A stretch of 5,555 nucleotides of DNA, taken from Bacteroidales bacterium (GTDB lineage: Bacteria; Bacteroidota; Bacteroidia; Bacteroidales; VadinHA17). Below the pieces are notes generated by a model that saw only the letters and a list, made by a program, of their open reading frames with translations, was not told the origin of the DNA and searched no databases. Both the position numbers and the translations under genes were made by a program. Numbering within the stretch: the stretch's first letter is position 1; each line of letters begins with the position of its first letter. Where the stretch lies: positions 281 through 5,835 of the forward strand of contig PMEC01000206.1 of the NCBI GenBank assembly GCA_003155705.1. Direction: 5' to 3'. Positions 1 through 5,555 of this stretch are shown here, piece after piece.

Positions 1-1578
1 GCAGATTCTGTCTTTTTCAGAAGAATTGTTAAAGACAATGTCACTTTCTTAAGAGATATAAGTAAGTGGGTGAAAATTATCGTTCAGCCTTATATAAAGA
101 ATAATATTGTAGGCACATCCGATACAATCTGTTATGCGCAGAATCCTCCCGGATTTGTATCCAAACCAGGGTTTCCGTTGCAGGATGGTAATGGTATTTA
201 TACTTTCAAGTGGCAGGTGAGTCTGGATAGCAGCTTATTCACTTTGCCTATTAATACTTATACTACAGAAGGGTATACTCCTCCTCCGGCATTATTGGCA
301 ACATCATGGTACAGACGCACAGTTACCTCCGGAAGATGCGTTGATGCGACAGCAATTGTTAAAATCACTGTTCTCGATACCATTAAGAATAATACGATAC
401 TGACCACGCCTGCGTCAATTTGTTATGGCATGATTTTCCCTGATCTTACCGCCACCAGTGCACCAACTCTGGCCGGTGGGGATAACAGTTACAGATTTAT
501 CTGGCAGAGCAGTGCCAATGGCACAACCTGGACAACTGCATCGGGAGTCAGTAACGGAGTCAATTATAACCCGGATGAACTTTCTTTGTATTTTCCGGGC
601 AGCCAGTATTTCAGAAGGGTTGTTCGTTCGGGAATACATGATGTATGCGTGAATAATAGTTCTCCAAAGCTTTTGACAGACTGGCCAGTAATCACAACCA
701 ATACTGTTACCGGAAACCAGACAATTGGTCATGATAGTATTCCGGCAACTATGAACGGCAGCACACCAACCAATGGAAGCGGATCTTATACTTATTTGTG
801 GCAGTACAAGACTAATACAGTGCCCTGGTCTTCTGCATCTGGTACAAATAATTTAATTAATTATTCTCCTCCGGCCCTTACAGATACAACATGGTTCAGA
901 CGAATTGTTAATTCTTCAGCATGTTCAGATATAAGCAATACAGTTGTTGTAAATGTTCATAAGACCATTGTATCTAATACTATAGCATTTACTTCTGGTG
1001 CAATTGAGGATACTGTCTGCAACGGATCGTCTCCGGCAAATTTTTTTGGTACTATCCCTTCAGGCGGATCAAATATTCCGGGTGATTATGCATTTCAATG
1101 GTACTACTCATTAAATAATTCTACCTGGAGCTCTGTGGCAACGTCCGGAACTTCAAAAGACTATCAGTCTGGAAGTATTGCAGTTACTACATGGTTCAGG
1201 AGGAATGTAAGTTCACCTGTCTCTCCGCCTACCAGTATCTCAAAGAGCAACACGATCAAGATCACAGTTCTTCCGTTAATAACAAACAAAGATATTGCTG
1301 CGGACCAGATGGTCTGTAAGGGAAGTCCTCTTGCAACGCTTACTGGTTCGAGTGGCTCTCCTTCCGGGGGTGATAACTTATACAGGTACACCTGGAGGCA
1401 GGATAGTGCAAACACCGGATGGACAAATATCCCTGGATATATTAAAAGTTCATCAGCAAGTTATTCCCGTTCATCAATTAAGGATCCCTTCCAGTACAAA
1501 AGATACGTCTATTCAGGGTCAAATGACTGTTGCGCGGATTCTTCAAACTTTGTGACAATCGGAATAAATCCATTGCCA
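1..1578 (+). repeat. Tandem degenerate Ig-like protein repeats, period about 100 codons
   Basis: The adhesin's N-terminal visible part is a tandem array of diverged modules. The most regular landmark is an aromatic-Arg-Arg motif: FFRR at 13, WYRR at 307, YFRR at 607, WFRR at 892, WFRR at 1192 and QYKR at 1492. Spacings are 294, 300, 285, 300 and 300 bases. Units counted from the Ile-x-Asn-like start run about 94-381, 382-690, 691-966, 967-1278 and 1279-1578, preceded by the tail of another. Each has, in order, an IC-G-like strand (absent in the third), a Gly-rich turn, a Y-x-W(Q) strand, a second Trp in most copies, the RR motif and often a C-x-D. Conservation is at protein level only; the DNA copies have diverged, so this is an old array. 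More copies probably lie upstream. Confidence 0.88.
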
Positions 1579-2700
1579 ACAGGAACAATGACAACAATAA
1601 CTGACACAACTGTTTGCGGTGGTTCACAGGTACCGGTAAAAGTTCATCTTTCGGGAGCCTCAAAATGGAGGTTGATTTATGATGAGAACGGGGTGCAGGC
1701 AACTATCAATAAAATTCAGGCAGCGGATACCACTTTTTTGATAAGCAGGACTCCATTGTTGGCATCCGCAGTATATCTTTTTAAGCTTGATTCGCTTAAG
1801 GATGCCAATAAATGTATTGCTCTTCCGGCAACACTTACAGGTTCCAGGAAGATAACTGTTTATAAAGTTCCCAAAGCTGTAGCAGGAATTGCTGTCGATT
1901 CAATCTGCGGACCGGCATATCACCTGGCAGCCACACCCAGCGTCGGACTTAGCACATGGACTAAAGTTTCCGGACCTGGTGCAGTAACCTTCCTTCCAAA
2001 TATTATTAATCCTAATGCAACAGTAAAAGTCGATTCGACTACAGCTGCATGGGGACTGGGAAATACATATAAATTGCAATGGAAGGAAGCTAACTGGCTA
2101 TGCGTTGATAGCAGTTCGGTTCAGATAACATTCTATAAAAGGACAAGTATTGCCAATGCGGGGAAAAATATTGATACAATATACACTTTTGATAAATATT
2201 ATACATTACATGCCGAAAAACCATTTACCGGGACAGGCATTTGGAGTGTGATCTCTGGAACTGGATTGAGTGAGGCAAAAATTATGAATGATTCGATAGC
2301 CTATGACTTAGCTTTCTCTCCGGTTAAAAATAAATTTCTCTGGAAAATTACAAATGGAAAATGTGAATCAGCCGATACAGTAACTTATACTATTTACGAT
2401 CTGAAGATCCCTCAGGGATTTTCACCCAACGGAGATGGAAAAAATGATGAATTTGTGATTTCAGGTTTTGATCATGATCCCTCGGTTTCAGTTGTAACCC
2501 TAAGAATACTGAACAGTGCCGGAACCGAAGTTTTCTATACAAGCAATACCAGTGAAAATGGATGGACCAACTGGAATGGGCAGAATAACGGAGTACTGCC
2601 TGAAGGAACTTATTATTATATTTTTATTGTTAAATCTTTAAGAAACAACACTGTTTTACAAAAAAGTGGTTTCATTATTTTAAAAAGAAGGAAGAACTAA
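1..2700 (+). CDS. Large Ig-like repeat surface adhesin with T9SS type B (gliding-motility-associated) C-terminal domain, 5'-truncated by window
   Basis: Probable cell-surface adhesin exported by the type IX secretion system. The frame is open from base 1 and gives 899 visible residues before the TAA at 2698. The GTG at 70 is not a credible start: the 23 codons before it continue the protein's own repeat pattern (FFRRIV at 13-30, matching WFRRIV at 892-909), and no signal peptide follows it. Visible order, numbered from base 1: end of one repeat (about residues 1-31); five Ig-like repeats (about 32-526); a distinct Ig-like module with VCGGS near its start and LKDANKC near its end (about 526-624); two PKD-like modules with GxGxW/SGxG-type signatures (about 625-714 and 715-800); and a C-terminal domain with FSPNGDGKND (about 801-899). 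That last domain matches the CHU_C / gliding-motility-associated family, as in SprB-type proteins. A PorP/SprF gene follows 27 bases downstream, supporting T9SS export. The ligand cannot be told. Family is confident; a role in gliding rather than adhesion alone is not shown. Confidence 0.9.
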   Translation, partial: ADSVFFRRIVKDNVTFLRDISKWVKIIVQPYIKNNIVGTSDTICYAQNPPGFVSKPGFPLQDGNGIYTFKWQVSLDSSLFTLPINTYTTEGYTPPPALLATSWYRRTVTSGRCVDATAIVKITVLDTIKNNTILTTPASICYGMIFPDLTATSAPTLAGGDNSYRFIWQSSANGTTWTTASGVSNGVNYNPDELSLYFPGSQYFRRVVRSGIHDVCVNNSSPKLLTDWPVITTNTVTGNQTIGHDSIPATMNGSTPTNGSGSYTYLWQYKTNTVPWSSASGTNNLINYSPPALTDTTWFRRIVNSSACSDISNTVVVNVHKTIVSNTIAFTSGAIEDTVCNGSSPANFFGTIPSGGSNIPGDYAFQWYYSLNNSTWSSVATSGTSKDYQSGSIAVTTWFRRNVSSPVSPPTSISKSNTIKITVLPLITNKDIAADQMVCKGSPLATLTGSSGSPSGGDNLYRYTWRQDSANTGWTNIPGYIKSSSASYSRSSIKDPFQYKRYVYSGSNDCCADSSNFVTIGINPLPTGTMTTITDTTVCGGSQVPVKVHLSGASKWRLIYDENGVQATINKIQAADTTFLISRTPLLASAVYLFKLDSLKDANKCIALPATLTGSRKITVYKVPKAVAGIAVDSICGPAYHLAATPSVGLSTWTKVSGPGAVTFLPNIINPNATVKVDSTTAAWGLGNTYKLQWKEANWLCVDSSSVQITFYKRTSIANAGKNIDTIYTFDKYYTLHAEKPFTGTGIWSVISGTGLSEAKIMNDSIAYDLAFSPVKNKFLWKITNGKCESADTVTYTIYDLKIPQGFSPNGDGKNDEFVISGFDHDPSVSVVTLRILNSAGTEVFYTSNTSENGWTNWNGQNNGVLPEGTYYYIFIVKSLRNNTVLQKSGFIILKRRKN
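2401..2697 (+). other. T9SS type B sorting / gliding-motility-associated C-terminal domain (domain within the adhesin)
   Basis: This is the last roughly 99 residues of the adhesin. It opens with IPQGFSPNGDGKNDEFVI, the hallmark start of the CHU_C-type domain, followed by a beta-rich stretch with the usual V-x-x-L-R-I-L-N-x-x-G-x-E-V-F strand. Next comes a W-x-G-q-n-n-G-x-L-P-E-G-T-Y-Y-Y turn and a final strand ending in basic residues (ILKRRKN). In the family this domain routes proteins through the T9SS, and type B members such as SprB depend on a SprF-like partner; such a gene follows directly. Family assignment is seen directly; secretion of this protein is inferred. Confidence 0.92.
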
Positions 2701-2727
2701 ATAACTGAAGGATTTGATGTTGTAGAC

Positions 2728-3684
2728 ATGCTAAAGAAAGGCTTCATCTGTATAATAATATTTATGTTACCGGTCCTCAGTACAGAGGGTCAGACAGGTT
2801 CTGATTCGACAAAAATCAGCCTTGCTTACCCGGTTTACAGCCAGTATCTTCAAAATGGCCTGATGATAAATCCGGCATATGCCGGAACACGTGAAGTGCT
2901 AAGCTTTTTCATGTCCGGCAGACTGCAATGGGCTGGTATTGACGGAGCACCAAGATCAGAAACTTTATCTCTTCATTCTCTTTTGAAAGATGACAGAGTC
3001 GGCTTAGGATTTTCAGGTCAGATGTTTACCTATGGATTGACAAAATCCTACAGTATTTACGCAGATTATGCTTACCATTTGAGTCTGGGTGAGGGTAAGC
3101 TTTCTCTGGGATTAAAAGCAGGTTTTGATATGTCAAATACTGATTATTCGAATATTTTACTGAATGATAAGAATGACGAAGCTTTTCTGGTGAATGATAA
3201 ACCATATTTTCTCCCGAATGCCGGGGCCGGACTATATTATTACAATAAAAAATTCTTCATTGGAGCTGCCATTCCATCATTTTTGAGTTATGTAAACGAT
3301 GGTGGAGGTAAGGTCAGTTTTAATGCATTCAGTGATTTTGATGTTTATGTCTCAGCAGGTGCATTAATAACATTATCACCATCTTTCAAATTTAAGCCCT
3401 CTGCATTTCTTGATTATTCAGTTCAGAAAACCAAAAAAACGCAGTTGGATCTGAACGGGAATTTTATAATCAGAGATATGGTGTGGATAGGTGGTTCTTG
3501 GCGCACTTCCGAACAAGTTGCAGTTGGTATACTTCAATTGCAGGTTAATCCGCAATTAATGATCGGATATTCATATGACTACCCTGTCGGAATGATGAAC
3601 ACTTATTCCAAAGGATCACATGAGATAATATTAAGGTACGAATTCAGTTATAAAGTCAATGCCGCTAACCCAAGATATTTTTAG
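2728..3684 (+). CDS. PorP/SprF family type IX secretion system membrane protein
   Basis: Outer-membrane beta-barrel protein of the PorP/SprF family, 318 residues, near the usual family length of about 300-350. An N-terminal signal peptide is visible: two lysines at 3-4, a hydrophobic core of about residues 6-18 and a probable cleavage after about residue 22 (EGQ). The family signature follows: YSQYLQNG at 37-44 and INPAYAG at 47-53. The rest is alternating strands with many Gly and aromatic residues (GLGFSGQ, YADYAYHLSL). The C-terminus has SHEIILRYEF (297-306) and ends in PRYF, both typical. In F. johnsoniae, SprF is needed for secretion of SprB, which carries a type B domain; here the gene lies 27 bases after such a client, so it is probably its dedicated partner. 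Start chosen because the signal peptide begins there; no Shine-Dalgarno at normal spacing. Many paralogues occur per genome, so neither porP nor sprF is assigned as a symbol. Confidence 0.95.
   Translation: MLKKGFICIIIFMLPVLSTEGQTGSDSTKISLAYPVYSQYLQNGLMINPAYAGTREVLSFFMSGRLQWAGIDGAPRSETLSLHSLLKDDRVGLGFSGQMFTYGLTKSYSIYADYAYHLSLGEGKLSLGLKAGFDMSNTDYSNILLNDKNDEAFLVNDKPYFLPNAGAGLYYYNKKFFIGAAIPSFLSYVNDGGGKVSFNAFSDFDVYVSAGALITLSPSFKFKPSAFLDYSVQKTKKTQLDLNGNFIIRDMVWIGGSWRTSEQVAVGILQLQVNPQLMIGYSYDYPVGMMNTYSKGSHEIILRYEFSYKVNAANPRYF
2871..2886. repeat. Perfect 16-bp palindrome inside the PorP/SprF gene
   Basis: TCCGGCATATGCCGGA reads identically on both strands. It lies wholly within the coding sequence and overlaps the codons for the conserved NPAYAG signature. 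The simplest explanation is codon choice: CCG GCA TAT GCC GGA is one of several ways to encode Pro-Ala-Tyr-Ala-Gly and happens to be symmetrical. No loop separates the arms, so it is a poor hairpin. A protein-binding role cannot be supported from this sequence alone. Confidence 0.6.
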
Positions 3685-3687
3685 GCT

Positions 3688-5118
3688 ATGCCGAGATTCC
3701 TGAAATACATATTGGTTTTTATAGTAATCTCTATCAGGGCAATTTCCGAGATATGCTGTCAGGCACCAATTTTTGAGGTCAAACCAATGTCTTTTAACTC
3801 TTCAGTTTTCAGTGATATTGCTCCTGTACTTTTCAAAGATGGCATTATCTTTTGTTCTGACAGAAGAACCAGCAGCATTACAGGAATAACTACTTTCAAT
3901 GACGAACGTCTTTATAATATCTACTTTGTAGCCAGTAAAGATACTTCCAAACGGGAAAAACCACAGCCAATTACAAGCAATAGTAGTGCGGTCCTGTATT
4001 ATGGACCATTGAGTCTGGCTCCTGATGGTAAAACTGTATATTTCACCAGTAGCATTCTTACCGGAAAGGCTGCAAAGAAAAAAAATGTAACAAATCCCAG
4101 AGGAATTTTTAAGGGTGAATTATCTGGTACTATTATAAAAAATGTCAGGCCGTTTGAATATAATAATCCGAAATATAGTGTTGCACAACCTTCAATAAGT
4201 AAAGATGGCAAGTACCTTTTCTTTGCTTCGGATATGCGAGGCGGCATTGGAGGATCAGACATATATTACTGTGAATTAATTAACAATAAATGGGGAAAAC
4301 CGGTTAACCTTGGAAACAAAGTAAATTCCTCATCGAGAGAGAATTATCCGTATATGCACTCTTCCGGACGACTCTATTTCAGCTCCGACAGACCAGGAGG
4401 AATGGGAGGAATGGATATTTATTATACTTTTTTGAATATGGGGAACTGGGAAGAGCCGGTTCACCTGCCTCCTCAAATAAATTCACCTGCAGATGATTTT
4501 GCATTTGTTGCCGAAGAAAGTCTTCAGACCGGTTATTTTACCTCCAATCGCGACAGAAAAAATGATGATATTTTCAGGTTTTCTTCGACAATTATCCGCA
4601 AAGTAAAATGTGATACGCTACAGATAAATAATTACTGTTATGAGTTTTACGATGAAAACGCAATAAAATTTGATACTATTCCCTTCCGGTACCAGTGGGA
4701 TTTTGGCGATGGTTCACAGGCCGAAGGAGTAAAGGCTGACCATTGTTTCAAAGGTCCGGGCAATTATTCTATTCGACTTGATGTAGTGAATCTTATTACA
4801 AAAGAGGTAAAGAAGAATGAAAAGACCATTGATTTGGATCTCAAAGACATAGAGCAACCTTATATTTCAAGTCCGGAAGTATGCAATATTGGAAAGCAAA
4901 TAAAATTGAATGCAGACAGTACCAATCTGCCTGGCTGGAACATTAAACAATATTACTGGAATTTTGGTGATGAATCTGTAGCAATAGGAAAGGCAGTTGA
5001 TAAAACATATATAAAGCAAGGCAACTTTAATATTCAGTTGATTGTTACTGCTGTACCGGATGCAACCGGAGTCATAAAGGAAGCCTGTATATCCAAAAAT
5101 ATAAATGTGATTCGCTGA
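3688..5118 (+). CDS. Exported PD40 (WD40-like propeller) and PKD domain protein, no OmpA domain
   Basis: Probable envelope or surface accessory protein of the adhesin/T9SS cassette, 476 residues. A signal peptide is likely: basic residues at 3 and 6, a hydrophobic stretch of about 7-16 and cleavage near residues 25-26 (CCQA). There is no clear lipobox. Residues of about 30-300 carry PD40-type blades: FCSDRR in the first, LAPDGKTVYFTS in the second, then ISKDGKYLFFASD (170-182) with GGIGGSDIYY, FSSDRPGGMGGMDIYY (231-246), and TSNRDRKNDDIFRF (285-298). Two PKD-like domains follow, with WDFGDG at 337-342 and a degenerate WNFGDE at 424-429. The protein ends soon after the second. PD40 proteins near PorP/SprF genes often end in a peptidoglycan-binding OmpA domain; this one does not, and the window shows no frameshift to explain it. 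It starts 3 bases after the PorP/SprF stop, suggesting translational coupling. The exact function is unknown; the domain calls are firm. Confidence 0.88.
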   Translation: MPRFLKYILVFIVISIRAISEICCQAPIFEVKPMSFNSSVFSDIAPVLFKDGIIFCSDRRTSSITGITTFNDERLYNIYFVASKDTSKREKPQPITSNSSAVLYYGPLSLAPDGKTVYFTSSILTGKAAKKKNVTNPRGIFKGELSGTIIKNVRPFEYNNPKYSVAQPSISKDGKYLFFASDMRGGIGGSDIYYCELINNKWGKPVNLGNKVNSSSRENYPYMHSSGRLYFSSDRPGGMGGMDIYYTFLNMGNWEEPVHLPPQINSPADDFAFVAEESLQTGYFTSNRDRKNDDIFRFSSTIIRKVKCDTLQINNYCYEFYDENAIKFDTIPFRYQWDFGDGSQAEGVKADHCFKGPGNYSIRLDVVNLITKEVKKNEKTIDLDLKDIEQPYISSPEVCNIGKQIKLNADSTNLPGWNIKQYYWNFGDESVAIGKAVDKTYIKQGNFNIQLIVTAVPDATGVIKEACISKNINVIR

Positions 5119-5151
5119 CCCTGAAAATGAAAATGATTACTTTTGAATGAG

Positions 5152-5555
5152 ATGAAATTGATAAACATATATAAAATAATTATTATAGGATTCTTTCTAT
5201 GCTTTTTGTCTCCTGCTGAAGTTAATGCACAACCTGTACCGAGCCTGGATGAGAATATTCCGTTTCTGGTTACTTTCGGAAAAGATGGGGACAAATCATG
5301 GGGTGATTTCAATTTCTTTCAAACCTGGTTCTTCGCTATTCCGAAAGATTTCAAAGATCGTTTCTATATCCGGGTGTTTGACCCTGATGTTAGCGGTGAG
5401 AATGATGAGCAGAAAGGAGAATGGAATACAAAGATGCAGTATTCTGTATATGGAGGTAAAGGAGTGGATCCTGAAAAAAGTGAGAATGAGGATTCAAGAG
5501 GAGCACTACGCACGGGTAATTTCAAAAGTGGAACGTTGCTCTCATCAAAAATTTT
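5152..5555 (+). CDS. Exported protein of unknown function, 3'-truncated by window
   Basis: The ATG at 5152 opens a frame with no stop to the window end (134 complete codons). Three in-frame stops at 5122, 5128 and 5134 lie just upstream, so the start is well bounded. Residues 1-27 form a clear signal peptide: Lys at 2 and 8, a hydrophobic core IIIIGFFLCFL and a cleavage site after NAQ, the common Bacteroidota pattern. The mature part is rich in aromatic and acidic residues: PFLVTFGKDGDKSWGDFNFF, then FYIRVFDPDVSGENDE, EWNTKMQYSVYGGKG and, near the edge, GNFKSGTLLSSK. The short hydrophobic strands and Asp/Gly/Asn-rich turns suggest a beta-sandwich with possible metal-binding loops; this is inference. 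I do not recognise a named family with certainty, though it resembles uncharacterised exported proteins I associate with Bacteroidota envelope loci. It begins 33 bases after the PD40/PKD gene and is probably in the same operon. Confidence 0.85.
   Translation, partial: MKLINIYKIIIIGFFLCFLSPAEVNAQPVPSLDENIPFLVTFGKDGDKSWGDFNFFQTWFFAIPKDFKDRFYIRVFDPDVSGENDEQKGEWNTKMQYSVYGGKGVDPEKSENEDSRGALRTGNFKSGTLLSSKI

Noticed and set aside
415..732. Antisense open frame of about 105 codons
   Set aside because: It lies entirely within the adhesin repeats, its translation has no recognisable domain, and the + strand frame shows clear family motifs there.
2707..2712. GAAGGA as a ribosome binding site for the PorP/SprF gene
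   Set aside because: It lies 15 bases from the ATG at 2728, too far for normal spacing, and the phylum usually does not rely on Shine-Dalgarno pairing.
2698..2727. Possible fusion of the adhesin and PorP/SprF, since the frame stays open after the TAA at 2698
   Set aside because: The adhesin ends normally at its C-terminal domain and the next protein begins with its own signal peptide, so these are two separate genes that happen to share a frame.
3688..3765. PD40/PKD protein as a lipoprotein because of Cys-Cys near the signal peptide end
   Set aside because: The residues before the cysteines (SEI) do not fit a lipobox, and cleavage near CCQA as an ordinary signal peptide is more likely.
5138..5145. 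TACTTTTG, a match to the Bacteroidota -7 promoter element TAnnTTTG, just before the fourth gene
   Set aside because: It ends only 6 bases before the ATG, so the transcript would be nearly leaderless, and no TTTG -33 element is found at suitable spacing (only TTCG at 5111-5114). Short AT-rich matches are expected by chance.
5034..5312. Antisense open frame of about 92 codons across the gene 3 / gene 4 junction
   Set aside because: The + strand here carries the end of a PKD domain and a convincing signal peptide; the antisense translation shows no domain or export signal.

Overview
The window is a run of four same-strand (+) protein genes from a member of the Bacteroidota (Bacteroidetes). Three things point there: a gliding-motility-associated / type IX secretion system (T9SS) type B C-terminal domain, a PorP/SprF-family protein, and a PD40 (WD40-like beta-propeller) plus PKD protein. 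The DNA is moderately AT-rich, and none of the three visible starts has a convincing Shine-Dalgarno sequence, which also fits that phylum. I cannot place it to genus. No protein resembles a specific characterised strain protein closely enough to name a species.

Layout: (1) positions 1-2700 are the 3' part of a very large surface adhesin gene whose reading frame is already open at base 1, so the true start lies upstream. It encodes at least five Ig-like modules of about 100 residues, a different Ig-like module, two PKD-like modules and the T9SS type B sorting domain. (2) 2728-3684 is a complete PorP/SprF-family gene. (3) 3688-5118 is a complete gene for an exported PD40 + two-PKD protein with no OmpA domain. 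(4) 5152-5555 is the 5' end of a further exported protein of unknown function, cut by the window edge. Gaps between genes are 27, 3 and 33 bases, with no terminator-like hairpin seen, so the genes are probably co-transcribed. No RNA genes, CRISPR arrays, insertion sequences or long non-coding stretches were seen.

How the genes may work together (inference from family knowledge): type B C-terminal domain proteins such as SprB of Flavobacterium johnsoniae depend on a PorP/SprF partner for T9SS secretion and surface attachment. Here the PorP/SprF gene directly follows its probable client. The PD40/PKD protein and the fourth exported protein may be accessory envelope components of the same adhesin apparatus. 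The cassette type is known; the least explained parts are the fourth gene, the PD40/PKD protein without a peptidoglycan anchor, and the cysteine pattern in the adhesin repeats.
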